From UBA7803 sp040219135 (GTDB taxonomy: Bacteria; Pseudomonadota; Gammaproteobacteria; Pseudomonadales; Azotimanducaceae), in the NCBI GenBank assembly GCA_040219135.1, contig JAVJTA010000011.1, positions 124,001-188,000 on the forward strand: DNA of 64,000 nt, given 5' to 3'. Below, piece by piece: positions 41,751 through 50,273 of this stretch; within the stretch, counting starts at the first letter, position 1, and each line of letters opens with the position of its first letter. The notes beneath the pieces are model-generated. The model worked only from the letters and a program-made list of their open reading frames with translations, was not told the DNA's origin and did no database searches. The position numbers and the translations under genes were made by a program.

Positions 41751-42214
41751 CAGCCGCCGGCGGCGACCAGCTTGCCGGGGAAGATACCGCAGCCGCCCCA
41801 GCCTTCCTCGCCACCCTGACCGGCCTGATAGAGGCCGCAGTTCTCGCACAGCTGATCGGCCTGATGGCGGGCATAGGCGGCGGCATCCACGGCGCCGGAG
41901 TCGTGCTTGTAGCCGAGCGCCTGCGCCTGCGGATCGGACTCTTCGAGCTTCGCCATCTTCTGCGCCGGGGCAGCCTGGGGCGGAGCGGCCTGGGCCGGAG
42001 CGGCGTCGGCGGGCGCGGCCGGCGTCGCGCTGCGGTCCGGCATGGCTTCGCGCGCTGCCGCGGCCTCGGGCCGCGCAGCGGGCTCGGCGGGTGCCGCCGG
42101 CTTCGGCTCTTCCGAGCAACCCACCAGGTTGACCAGGGGAATCATGGCCACCATGGTTCCCGAGGTCTTCAGGAAGCGACGGCGCGACGGCGCATCTCCA
42201 GCGAGCTTGGGCAT
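41723..42214 (-). CDS. High-potential iron-sulfur protein (HiPIP), Tat-exported
   Basis: 163 residues. SRRRFLKTSG is a twin-arginine motif followed by a hydrophobic stretch ending near VNLVGCS. After a long Ala/Pro-rich linker (about residues 40-90) comes the small HiPIP domain with four cluster cysteines: CENC (two), GGCGIFPG and GGWCNAYV. HiPIPs carry electrons in the periplasm, often to photosynthetic or cytochrome oxidase systems. ATG 42214 is preferred to 42220 because GAGGA is then correctly spaced. A possible lipid-modified Cys in GCS is an alternative anchor. Confidence 0.9.
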   Translation of the reverse strand: MPKLAGDAPSRRRFLKTSGTMVAMIPLVNLVGCSEEPKPAAPAEPAARPEAAAAREAMPDRSATPAAPADAAPAQAAPPQAAPAQKMAKLEESDPQAQALGYKHDSGAVDAAAYARHQADQLCENCGLYQAGQGGEEGWGGCGIFPGKLVAAGGWCNAYVPAA

Positions 42215-42375
42215 CGACATTTCCTCACACTGATAAACGACTGGCGACGGATCGCGCGAACGACGCAGACGCGCGGGCCAGATCGCGATTGTCCGTGGCC
42301 GCCGCCGCAGAAGCAAACGTTGCGACGATCTGGGTTATGCTCGACGTCCCCGATCGAGGACAAGGACCGTCCACC

Positions 42376-42780
42376 GTGCAGCACCCGAACCCGCAGATCC
42401 GCAACGCCCTGGAACAGGCCGCCGCAGCCAGACGCCGCGCCTACGCCCCCTACTCCGGCTTTCACATGGGCGCCGCCGTGATCACCAGCAGCGGCGAGGT
42501 GGTACCCGGCGCGCTGGTGGAGAACGTGTCACTCGGTCTGGCCATGTGCGCCGAACGGGTGGCCCTGTTTGCCACGGTTGCCAGCGATGCCGGACGGCCG
42601 GAGATTCTGGCGCTGGTTTCCCGCCCGACGTCCGGATCCCTCACCTGGCCCTGCGGAGCCTGTCTCCAGGTCGCCATGGAGCTCGGCGGGCCGGATCTGA
42701 CTGTGGCGGTGTCGGACGGTGACGAGGTCCAGGTCGCCCGACTCGGCGACCTGGCGCCGCAGCTGCCCTACAAGCCCTGA
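42376..42780 (+). CDS. cdd: Cytidine deaminase
   Basis: 134 residues, the size of the tetrameric type. AYAPYSGFHMGAAVITSSGEVVPGALVENVSLGLAMCAERVALF shows the substrate loop and first zinc ligand with catalytic Glu (Cys-Ala-Glu); PCGACLQV gives the other two cysteines. It converts cytidine or deoxycytidine to uridine or deoxyuridine for salvage. GTG 42376 and ATG 42337 are both possible starts. The photolyase gene begins 15 bases later, so they may be cotranscribed. Confidence 0.92.
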   Translation: MQHPNPQIRNALEQAAAARRRAYAPYSGFHMGAAVITSSGEVVPGALVENVSLGLAMCAERVALFATVASDAGRPEILALVSRPTSGSLTWPCGACLQVAMELGGPDLTVAVSDGDEVQVARLGDLAPQLPYKP

Positions 42781-42795
42781 CCGGTCCCCGTTTCG

Positions 42796-44283
42796 ATGAA
42801 CGACACCGTCTGGGTGCTGGGCGATCAGCTGAATCGCGCCATCGGCGCCCTGGCCGACACATCACCAACGACCACCCGGGTGCTGCTGGTGGAGAGCCGG
42901 GCCATGATCGAAGGCCGCCGCTACCATCGCGCACGCCTGCACCTGGTCATCACCGCCATGCGTCGCTTCGCCGGGGAACTCGAGGACGCCGGCTACGAGG
43001 TCGACTACCGCCGCGCCACGTCGCTGCGGGCGGGACTCGAAGCGCACCGCAAACGCTTTGCGCCGCAAACGCTCCGCGCCACCGAGCCGAACGGCCGCAC
43101 CGTGGATCGGCTGCTGCGCGAACTCGGCGTCGAGCTGGTGGCGTCCAACCAGTTCCTCTGCCACCGGAACGAATTCGCGCGCTGGGCGGACGATGCCGAC
43201 AGCCTGCGACTCGAGAACTTCTACCGCTTTCAGCGGCAGCGCCTCGGCTACCTGATGGACGGCGACGAACCGGCCGGCGGCCGCTGGAACCACGATCACG
43301 ACAATCGCGAACCGCCTCCAGCCGACGGCGACCGCTGGCCGGGCCCGGTGACCAGCGAGCTCGACGAGGTCGATCGCGAGGTGCTCGACTCGCTCCCGAA
43401 GAACGCCATCGGCGAGCGCCCGAGCGGTCTGTGGGCTACCTCGCGGCGCGCGGCCCTGGCGCGCCTGCGGCATTTCGTCGATGTGCTGCTGCCGGGCTTC
43501 GGACCCCACGAAGACGCGATGCTGAGCGGCAACTGGCACCTCGCCCACTCCCTGCTCAGTCCTTACCTGAATCTCGGCCTGCTGCTGCCGGGAGAAGTCT
43601 GCGACGCGGTGGAGCACGCCTACCGCAACGGCGACGTCGCAATCAATTCCGCCGAGGGCATGATCCGCCAGCTCATCGGCTGGCGCGAATTCGTCTGGGG
43701 CATCTACTGGCTGTGGCCGGACCAGACCGCCAGCAACCGGCTGAACCATCGTCGCAAGCTGCCGCCGTCCTGGGTCGGCGAGGCGACCACCGAGGCACGC
43801 TGCCTGCAGACGACGCTCGACGATCTCGACGCCCGCGGCTACGTCCACCACATCCAGCGCCTGATGATCCTGGCGAATTTCGCCAACCTCTACGGCATCC
43901 GCCCCGGCGCGGTGCGCGAGTGGATGCGCGAACGCTACGTCGACGGCGCCGACTGGGTGATGGGGCCGAACGTGCACGGCATGGCGTTGTGGAGCGACGG
44001 CGGCCGCATGGCCACCAAGCCCTATGTCTCCGGCGGTGCCTACATCAAGCGCATGAGTGACTACTGCAGCGGTTGCCGTTTCGATCCGGCAAAACGCAGC
44101 GGCGCCAACGCCTGTCCGTTCACCAGTCTCTACTGGGATTTCCTGGCCCGCCATCGTCCGCGCCTGAACGGCAACTTCCGCCTCGCCCGTCAGTACGCCA
44201 CGCTGGACAAACTGAAGGACCTGGACGCCACCCGGGCACGGGCCCGGAGTGTGATTCGCGGTTTTCGCGACGGCGAGCTGTGA
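42796..44283 (+). CDS. FeS-containing cryptochrome/(6-4) photolyase-like protein (PhrB type)
   Basis: 495 residues. WVLGDQLN opens the antenna domain; LLVESRAMIEGRRYHRARLHLVITAMRRFAGELEDAGYEVDY is characteristic. The FAD domain has LIGWREFVWGIYWLW and a conserved WVMGPNVHGMALWSDGG. Four cysteines (ARCLQTT, then CSGC and ACPF) form the expected [4Fe-4S] site of the FeS-BCP/PhrB class, known to repair (6-4) photoproducts with light. The protein is full length. No ribosome site is clear. Confidence 0.93.
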   Translation: MNDTVWVLGDQLNRAIGALADTSPTTTRVLLVESRAMIEGRRYHRARLHLVITAMRRFAGELEDAGYEVDYRRATSLRAGLEAHRKRFAPQTLRATEPNGRTVDRLLRELGVELVASNQFLCHRNEFARWADDADSLRLENFYRFQRQRLGYLMDGDEPAGGRWNHDHDNREPPPADGDRWPGPVTSELDEVDREVLDSLPKNAIGERPSGLWATSRRAALARLRHFVDVLLPGFGPHEDAMLSGNWHLAHSLLSPYLNLGLLLPGEVCDAVEHAYRNGDVAINSAEGMIRQLIGWREFVWGIYWLWPDQTASNRLNHRRKLPPSWVGEATTEARCLQTTLDDLDARGYVHHIQRLMILANFANLYGIRPGAVREWMRERYVDGADWVMGPNVHGMALWSDGGRMATKPYVSGGAYIKRMSDYCSGCRFDPAKRSGANACPFTSLYWDFLARHRPRLNGNFRLARQYATLDKLKDLDATRARARSVIRGFRDGEL

Positions 44284-44316
44284 GCACGACTGGCCCCGAC
44301 GGCTAACCGGCCCGCG

Positions 44317-44336
44317 GCGTCAGAGCCAGCTGACGC
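44317..44336 (+). terminator. Hairpin after the photolyase gene
   Basis: GCGTCAG (44317-44323) and CTGACGC (44330-44336) pair exactly around a 6-base loop. It lies 33 bases past the stop, with no T-run, so rho-independent action is uncertain. Confidence 0.45.
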
Positions 44337-44484
44337 GAAGTTCATGTCAGGTCTCCGGAGATCGGGATCGGGGTGTGGCCACCGCGCTCAAGGTGGCGTC
44401 TCCCGCTCACTGGCTCCCGCTGCGGCGAATGCGCTATTGTCATGGGCCAGGACACAATCCGAGCGACCATTCGCAGGGGGCGAG

Positions 44485-45810
44485 ATGAGCGAAGCGACCC
44501 AGGATACCGCGCAGGCACGGCCAGCGGGGCCCGTTCGACCCGGCTTCTATGACGATCTGCCGAAGACCATCCCAGACCCCTGCACGCTGCCGCTGGAGCA
44601 GATCAACCCGATCTGGCCGCGATTGTTCCAGGAAGGACGGATGTGGGACTACTTCAAGCGCCTGCGCGACGAAGATCCGGTGCACTTCAACGAGCTGGAG
44701 GAGACCGGCCGTTACTGGTCGCTGACCCGCTACCAGGACATAAAGGCCGTGGACAGCGACCACGAACGCTTCAGCTCCGCGTACGGCATCACCCTCGGTC
44801 TGCCGGTGGGCAAACCGCTGCCGGAAGGCGCGCTCGGCATCGAGATGTTCATCGCCATGGACCCGCCCAAGCACGACGTGCAGCGCGCCACCGTTGCGCC
44901 GGTGGTCGGGCCGCGAAACCTGCACGAGATGGAGCCGCTGATCCGCTCGCGGGTGCAGACCATCCTCGACGGCCTGCCCCGGGACGAACCCTTCAACTGG
45001 GTCGAGCACGTGTCGATCGAGCTGACCACGCAGATGCTCGCCACCCTGTTCGACTTCCCGTTCGAAGAGCGTCGCAAGCTCACCCGCTGGTCGGACGTGG
45101 CCACCGCCGCGCCAGGCACGCTGGTGGAATCCGAAGAGCAGCGCCGCACTGAGCTGCTGGAGTGCCTGCAGTATTTCACCGGCCTGTTCGAGGCGCGCCG
45201 CGGCAAGCCGGGCAACGACCTGATCTCCATGCTGGCCAACGGCGAAGCCACGAAGGACATGAAGCCGTTCGAGTTCCTCGGCAACCTGATCCTGCTCATC
45301 GTCGGCGGCAACGACACCACCCGCAATTCCATCTCCGGCGGCGTGCTGGCGCTCAATCAGTTCCCGGAGCAGTACGACAAGCTGCGCGCCGGCGTGTCAC
45401 AGAGTGACCCGAAGCTGATTCCCAACATGGTCGCCGAGATCATCCGCTGGCAGACGCCGCTCGCCTACATGCGGCGCACCGCCAACGAGGATACCGAGAT
45501 CGGCGGCAAGCAGATCCGCAAACACGACCAGATCCTGATGTGGTACGTCTCCGGCAACCGCGACGAGCGCGTCTTCGAGCGGCCGGACGAACTGATCATC
45601 GACCGGCCGAATGCGCGCCAGCATCTGTCCTTCGGCTTCGGCCTGCACCGCTGCATGGGCAACCGTCTGGCGGAGATGCAGCTGCGGGTGCTGTGGGAGG
45701 AGATCATGCAGCGCTTCCGCATGGTCGAAGTCGTCGGCGAACCGAAACGCACGCTGTCGGCGTTCGTGAAAGGCTATACGGAACTGCCCGTGCGGGTACA
45801 TGCGCGCTGA
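44485..45810 (+). CDS. Cytochrome P450, CYP153-like
   Basis: 441 residues, ATG 44485 with CAGGGGG. I-helix GGNDTTRNSISGGVLALNQFPEQYDKL, WQTPLAYMRRTA, MWYVSGNRDE and heme loop LSFGFGLHRCMGNRLAEMQLRVLWEEI (Cys390) match the CYP153 terminal alkane hydroxylase family at many conserved blocks. IELTTQMLATLFDFPFEERRKLTRWSDV is another CYP153 block. CYP153s hydroxylate chain ends of alkanes, fatty acids or cyclic hydrocarbons, with electrons from ferredoxin and reductase. Neither partner is adjacent. A paralogue lies at 57311. The 3' end carries a 17-bp duplication across the stop. Confidence 0.92.
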   Translation: MSEATQDTAQARPAGPVRPGFYDDLPKTIPDPCTLPLEQINPIWPRLFQEGRMWDYFKRLRDEDPVHFNELEETGRYWSLTRYQDIKAVDSDHERFSSAYGITLGLPVGKPLPEGALGIEMFIAMDPPKHDVQRATVAPVVGPRNLHEMEPLIRSRVQTILDGLPRDEPFNWVEHVSIELTTQMLATLFDFPFEERRKLTRWSDVATAAPGTLVESEEQRRTELLECLQYFTGLFEARRGKPGNDLISMLANGEATKDMKPFEFLGNLILLIVGGNDTTRNSISGGVLALNQFPEQYDKLRAGVSQSDPKLIPNMVAEIIRWQTPLAYMRRTANEDTEIGGKQIRKHDQILMWYVSGNRDERVFERPDELIIDRPNARQHLSFGFGLHRCMGNRLAEMQLRVLWEEIMQRFRMVEVVGEPKRTLSAFVKGYTELPVRVHAR

Positions 45811-45837
45811 CCAGCGCGGCGCGCTGACCAGCGCGGC
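45804..45837 (+). repeat. 17-bp tandem duplication spanning the P450 stop codon
   Basis: GCGCTGACCAGCGCGGC occurs twice, 45804-45820 and 45821-45837, without a mismatch. The first copy contains the P450 TGA stop. Each unit holds the palindrome GCGCTG-AC-CAGCGC, so the pair can form stacked hairpins and may act as a terminator. Confidence 0.85.
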
Positions 45838-45893
45838 ACGGATTCAGCCCGACCCTGAAAGGCGGCCGCCCCGCGGGACGGCCGCACGTCGAC

Positions 45894-46223
45894 TCAGCGG
45901 AACAGCTTGCCGGCCAGGGAGCCCAGGGAACCGAGCCCGCCGGGCACGAAGTCCTGAACCTTGGGTCCGATCAGGGCCACCACCTGCTGAATCACGTCGG
46001 GCGACAGGTTCAGCTGAGAGGCGATGGCGCCGACATCGACCTTGGCCAGAAAGCTCTGCAGATCCAGGCCGCCGAGCAGGTCGGTGAGATCGAAGCCGTC
46101 ACCGCCGCCGAGCTGCTGGCCGATGGCCTGACCGAGGTCGGGGATCTTGTCTTCGGGGACTCCCAGACCCTTGATCGACTCCAGCAGATCGCCGTCGCCT
46201 TTGAGCAGGTCCATGATGTCCAT
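45894..46223 (-). CDS. Small hydrophilic helical protein of unknown family
   Basis: 109 residues from ATG 46223. It is rich in Leu, Gly and Asp, with repeating IKGLGVPEDKIPDLGQAIGQQLGGG and FLAKVDVGAIASQLNLSPDVIQQVVALIGPKVQDF. There is no signal peptide or membrane segment. I do not recognise the family with certainty. It starts two bases after the stop of the YegP-like gene and is surely cotranscribed with it. Confidence 0.65.
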   Translation of the reverse strand: MDIMDLLKGDGDLLESIKGLGVPEDKIPDLGQAIGQQLGGGDGFDLTDLLGGLDLQSFLAKVDVGAIASQLNLSPDVIQQVVALIGPKVQDFVPGGLGSLGSLAGKLFR

Positions 46224-46225
46224 GA

Positions 46226-46567
46226 TCAACCTGCCTTGGTCTGGTCGTCGACCGGCGCGGCCGGCGCGTTTTTTGTGACCGACTCGATGCCGGCCTGGCA
46301 GGCGGACGCGGACTCGTACATGTCGCTCTGGCCGATGATCTGGTTGTTGCCGGATTTGAGCACGAAGTACGGCTTTCCGGACTTCGACTCCTTGACCTCG
46401 AAGCGCGCCTTGTCGGCCGAGTTTTTCTTCACCGACTCGATGCCGTTGCTGGCGCCGCTCTTCGAGGAATAGCCCTCGCTGGCCAGCAGTTTCGTACCGT
46501 TGGACGCCTTCAGCCGGAACCGGAACTCGCCGGCCTTGTCCTTGTAGAGTTCGAACTTTCCCGCCAC
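46226..46567 (-). CDS. DUF1508 (YegP-like) protein
   Basis: 113 residues from GTG 46567 with AGGGG upstream. GKFELYKDKAGEFRFRLKASNGTKLLASEGYSSKSGASNGIESVKKNS and a second copy beginning ARFEVKESKSGKPYFVLKSGNNQIIGQSDMYES show the two tandem DUF1508 repeats. The family is small, cytosolic and of unknown role. It forms a two-gene unit with the helical protein. Confidence 0.88.
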   Translation of the reverse strand: MAGKFELYKDKAGEFRFRLKASNGTKLLASEGYSSKSGASNGIESVKKNSADKARFEVKESKSGKPYFVLKSGNNQIIGQSDMYESASACQAGIESVTKNAPAAPVDDQTKAG

Positions 46568-46672
46568 CAGAAATACCCCTGCTTCGTGATTAAGGACCCA
46601 CCAGCAAACCATGATCCGACCGACAGCACCACCCCGTGATTTCCACAGTCGGTTGCGCAGGCACGACGATCC

Positions 46673-47677
46673 TCAGGTCAGCAGCGCGTCGGCGAGCAGT
46701 TCGTAGCAGCGCGCCCGCTGGCGGAAGTCGTGGGTGATGGAAACTACGGACAGTTCCTCGGCGCCGACGCCGGCAGCGAGTTCGCGCAGCCGCGCGGCGA
46801 CCGGTTCCCGGGTACCGAGGATCTGGTGCTGGCGGCGGCCGTCGATGCGCGCCCGTTCCGCGGCACTGAACGGATGGGCCATGGCCTCGGCGACCGAAGG
46901 AAACGGCCCGAACTCGCCGCGTTCCACCCGCAGCCGCCAGAGATCGCGGCAGGCGGCCAGACCTTCCGCTTCCTCGGTGCTGTCGGCACAGAGCACGAAC
47001 ACCCCGAGGTTGATCTGCGGTTCGGGGTGGAATTCCGTCGGCCGGAAGCTGTCGCGATACACCGCGCACGCCCGCTCCACGTGGTCCGGGTTGATGAAAT
47101 GTGCGTAGGAGAACGGCAGGCCGAAGTGGGCGGCGATGCGCGCACCCTCCTCGGACGACCCCAGCATCCACAGCTGCGGCGGCGTTGTCACCGAGGGCGT
47201 CGCCACCACCCGCGCGAGCGCTTCGGTCACCGGGGTGCGATCGTGGAGGAACGCGACCAGATCCGCCACCTTGGCGGGAAAATACTCGATGCCGACGCGG
47301 TTGCCGTAGGCCAGCGCCGCCGCCGTCAGACCGTCGCTGCCGGGGGCGCGGCCGAGCCCGAGATCGATGCGGTCCGGGTGCAGAGTGGCCAGAAGCTTGA
47401 AGACTTCGGCGACCTTGTAGGGGCTGTAGTGCATCAGCATCACGCCGCCCGAACCGACCCGGATACGTGAAGTAGCCGATGCGACGTGGGCGATGAGAAT
47501 CTCCGGTGCGCAGCCGGCGAAACTCTTCGACCCATGGTGTTCGGCCACCCAGTAGCGGTGATAGCCGAGCCCTTCGGTCAGCTGCGCCAGACGGACGCTG
47601 TCGGCAAGCGCCTGCGCGGCCGTCGCACCGCTGGGAATGGGAGACTGATCGAGAACGCTGAGCTTCAGTTCCGGCAT
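46673..47677 (-). CDS. LLM class flavin-dependent oxidoreductase (MsnO8-like)
   Basis: 334 residues. LSVLDQSPIPSGATAAQALADSVRLAQLTEGLGYHRYWVAEHHGSKSFAGCAPEILI is the start of the luciferase-like group sharing the LDQSP motif; RIRVGSGGVMLMHYSPYKVAEVFKLLATLHPDRIDLGLGRAPG is the typical next block. It is a TIM-barrel FMN enzyme that may oxidise with O2 or reduce with NADH. Single gene, no partner nearby. Confidence 0.9.
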   Translation of the reverse strand: MPELKLSVLDQSPIPSGATAAQALADSVRLAQLTEGLGYHRYWVAEHHGSKSFAGCAPEILIAHVASATSRIRVGSGGVMLMHYSPYKVAEVFKLLATLHPDRIDLGLGRAPGSDGLTAAALAYGNRVGIEYFPAKVADLVAFLHDRTPVTEALARVVATPSVTTPPQLWMLGSSEEGARIAAHFGLPFSYAHFINPDHVERACAVYRDSFRPTEFHPEPQINLGVFVLCADSTEEAEGLAACRDLWRLRVERGEFGPFPSVAEAMAHPFSAAERARIDGRRQHQILGTREPVAARLRELAAGVGAEELSVVSITHDFRQRARCYELLADALLT

Positions 47678-47777
47678 CGGTCAACGATAGAGGCTGGCGC
47701 CTGCATGAGCAATTGCGGACGGGGCCCTGCACACTGCCATGGCTGCCCGCAGAACCCGTCACGCGGGGCTGCCCGCG

Positions 47778-48491
47778 TCACTGGCATTGCGTTGCCCGGT
47801 AGGCGTGGCACAGGTGGTTTACCGGGCAGCTGTCGCAGCCCGGCGAGCGTGCACTGCAGACCCGCCTGCCGAACTGGATCAGCCAGAAGTGACCGTCGCG
47901 CAACGCCCAGGCAGGAGTGCGGCGCTCCAACGCCACGGCAGTCTGCGGCTCGCTGCGCCCACGCGCGAGCCCGGTACGATTGCAGACCCGGTGCACATGG
48001 GTATCCACGGCAATGGTGTCCTGGTCGAAGACGAAGCTGAGAACGATGTCGGCGCACTTGCGACCTATTCCCGGCAGCGCCATGAGTGCTTCCCGGGTGT
48101 CCGGCACTCGACCGCCGTGCCGGTTCAGCAACGCCTCGCAGAATCGGTGGATACTCCGGGCCTTCCGGTTGTAGAGACCGCAGGGCCGGATCGCCTCGAC
48201 GATCTCCGCCGCGGACAGACTGAGCACGGTACGCGGCGTGCGCGCGCGGCGGAACAGGGCCCGGCTCGCCGCTGCCGTCCGGTCGTCGCGGGATTGTGCC
48301 GAGAGGATGCAGGAAACACAGGCACGAAACGCATCCGGTTGTCCCTTCGGACCCTTGGCGCCAGCGACCCGGCCGGGCATCTCCCGGGCCAGCGTGCGGT
48401 AGAGTTCTTCCACCTCGGCCACGCTCAGAAGGTCGACCTCCGACCCGTCGGCGCTCCCGCGGTCAGGCGTTTTCCCACCACTGCGCGCCAT
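47778..48491 (-). CDS. Endonuclease III-like DNA glycosylase/AP lyase
   Basis: 237 residues. ACVSCILSAQSRDDRTAAASRALF is the N-terminal Nth block; LMALPGIGRKCADIVLSF is the helix-hairpin-helix with the expected catalytic Lys, and AVDTHVHRV gives the catalytic Asp. CSARSPGCDSCPVNHLC is the [4Fe-4S] site (Cys-x6-Cys-x2-Cys-x5-Cys). It removes oxidised pyrimidines. It starts one base after the PadR stop, an odd pairing for a housekeeping repair gene, and may be a second Nth copy. Confidence 0.92.
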   Translation of the reverse strand: MARSGGKTPDRGSADGSEVDLLSVAEVEELYRTLAREMPGRVAGAKGPKGQPDAFRACVSCILSAQSRDDRTAAASRALFRRARTPRTVLSLSAAEIVEAIRPCGLYNRKARSIHRFCEALLNRHGGRVPDTREALMALPGIGRKCADIVLSFVFDQDTIAVDTHVHRVCNRTGLARGRSEPQTAVALERRTPAWALRDGHFWLIQFGRRVCSARSPGCDSCPVNHLCHAYRATQCQ

Positions 48492-48492
48492 G

Positions 48493-49053
48493 TCAGCGCT
48501 TCGCGGCGAGCGGGCCGGCCAGCGGTCGCAGGAGTTTCAGAGCCTCATCACACCACGCCAGGGATGCAGTCTCCTGACGGATACCGGCGGACAGCGCCAG
48601 GTAGATGCCGCGCTTGCGCGCGGGCAAACGCGTCGGCGTGCGGTAGTGGTTGCTACGTATGCGCTCGTAGAGCGCGAGACGCTGCTGATGCTGCTGGCGC
48701 CGCTGCCGGAGTTCTTCCAGCACCGGGGCGACGTCGCTGTGACCGACGTTGTAGAGCTTCACCAGCAGGTCGTCCTTGGCCGGCTTGCGCCGGCTCGACT
48801 CCGCCACCCAGGCATCGAGGGCTGCGCGACCGGCCGGGGTCAGGGCGTAGACGATCTTGTCCGGCTTGCCTCGCTGCACCACGCGCTCGGATTCGAGCCA
48901 GCCGCGGGCCGCGAGCTTGCCGAGTTCCTGGTAAATCTGCTGATGCGAGGCATGCCAGAAGAACCCGAGCGAGGTATCGAACTCCCGCGCCAGATCGTAG
49001 CCGCTCAGCGGTTCGTCGAGGAGCGCGGTCATGATCGCGTGAGACAGGGCCAT
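48493..49053 (-). CDS. PadR-family transcriptional regulator
   Basis: 186 residues. MALSHAIMTALLDEPLSGYDLAREFDTSLGFFWHASHQQIYQELGKLAARGWLESERVVQRGKPDKIVYALTPAGRAAL is a full PadR winged helix (given in order, residues 1 to about 80); the C-terminal helical part (Vir-like) follows. PadR repressors often respond to phenolic acids or toxic compounds. It is divergent from the nitronate monooxygenase gene; two matching operators lie between. Confidence 0.9.
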   Translation of the reverse strand: MALSHAIMTALLDEPLSGYDLAREFDTSLGFFWHASHQQIYQELGKLAARGWLESERVVQRGKPDKIVYALTPAGRAALDAWVAESSRRKPAKDDLLVKLYNVGHSDVAPVLEELRQRRQQHQQRLALYERIRSNHYRTPTRLPARKRGIYLALSAGIRQETASLAWCDEALKLLRPLAGPLAAKR

Positions 49054-49086
49054 GACGTCGGATGGTAGCCGAACCGGATTCCAATG

Positions 49087-49146
49087 TATGCAAAAACTTG
49101 CATATGATATCCGGTACAGGAAGAATACTATGCAACAAATTGCACT
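49087..49146. promoter_or_regulatory. Two inverted-repeat operators between padR-like and nitronate monooxygenase genes
   Basis: Site 1 (49087-49104): TATGCAA-AAAC-TTGCATA, perfect. Site 2 (49129-49146): TATGCAA-CAAA-TTGCACT, five of seven in the right arm. Arms and 4-bp spacer are the same; their centres are 42 bp apart, four helical turns. A TATGAT -10-like element (49103-49108) overlaps site 1. Confidence 0.65.
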
Positions 49147-49196
49147 AGCAGGCGGATCGAGCCGCACGCGCCCCACAACCGGCCACAGGAGATCTC

Positions 49197-50177
49197 ATGG
49201 CACTTCCCGCAGTCCTCGACGGCACCCTCAGCCTCCCCGCGGTGGGATCGCCGCTGTTCATCATCTCCAACCCGGATCTGGTGATCGCCCAGTGTCGGGC
49301 CGGCATCGTCGGCTCGTTTCCTTCACTGAATGCCCGGCCGCTCGGTGTGCTGGAGGCGTGGCTTCAGCGCATCACCGATGAGCTCGCCCGCTACGACGCC
49401 GAAAACCCGGAGCGGCCGTCGGCGCCGTTCGCGGTCAACCTCATCGTCCACAAGTCCAACGACCGGCTCGCCGACGATCTCGAATTGTGCGTCAAATACC
49501 GGGTGCCGGTGGTGATCACCTCGCTCGGCGCGCGGGAGGACGTCAATGCTGCCGTGCACGGCTACGGCGGCATCGTCCTGCACGACGTAATCAACAACCG
49601 CTTCGCCCGTAAAGCGGTCGAGAAAGGCGCCGACGGGCTGATCGCCGTTGCCGCAGGTGCCGGTGGTCACGCTGGCGCGCTGTCGCCGTTCGCGCTGATT
49701 CAGGAGATCCGCGAGTGGTTCCAGGGCCCGCTGCTGCTGTCCGGCTCCATCGCCACCGGCGACGCCGTGCTCGCCACCCAGGCCATGGGCGCCGATCTCG
49801 CCTACATTGGCTCCGCGTTCATCGCCACCGAGGAGGCCAACGCCGACCCCGCCTACAAACAGGCGCTTGTGGACTACGCCGCCTCGGACATCGTCTATAC
49901 CAACCTGTTCTCCGGCGTGCACGGCAACTATCTGGCGCCGTCGATCCGCGCGGCCGGACTGGACCCCGACAACCTGCCCGAGAGTGATCCGTCGAAGATG
50001 AATTTCGGCTCCGGCGGCAACAGCGGCAGCAAGGCCTGGAAGGACATCTGGGGCTGCGGTCAGGGAATCGGCGCGGTCAAGACGGTGGTTCCCGCAGCGG
50101 AACTGGTCGCCCGGCTGATCCGCGAGTATCGCGGGGCCCGACAGCGGCTGCTCGGCGCGAACGCCATCGGCGAGTGA
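49197..50177 (+). CDS. Nitronate monooxygenase (2-nitropropane dioxygenase-like)
   Basis: 326 residues; ATG with ACAGGAGA upstream. ISNPDLVIAQCRAGIVGSFPSLNARP, VPVVITSLGAREDV, ADGLIAVAAGAGGHAGALSPFALIQEI (FMN phosphate region with the expected His) and MGADLAYIGSAFIATEEANADPAYKQALV are family blocks. FMN-dependent, it oxidises alkyl nitronates or related enolates. It is probably repressed by the divergent PadR protein. Confidence 0.9.
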   Translation: MALPAVLDGTLSLPAVGSPLFIISNPDLVIAQCRAGIVGSFPSLNARPLGVLEAWLQRITDELARYDAENPERPSAPFAVNLIVHKSNDRLADDLELCVKYRVPVVITSLGAREDVNAAVHGYGGIVLHDVINNRFARKAVEKGADGLIAVAAGAGGHAGALSPFALIQEIREWFQGPLLLSGSIATGDAVLATQAMGADLAYIGSAFIATEEANADPAYKQALVDYAASDIVYTNLFSGVHGNYLAPSIRAAGLDPDNLPESDPSKMNFGSGGNSGSKAWKDIWGCGQGIGAVKTVVPAAELVARLIREYRGARQRLLGANAIGE

Positions 50178-50273
50178 GGTCGATGGCGATTTAACCTGGA
50201 TTTTTCATCGGCGTGCTGCATCCGTGGCGCGGCGTCGCAAGAATGGCAGACGTCATTCACAGAGACCGAACCA

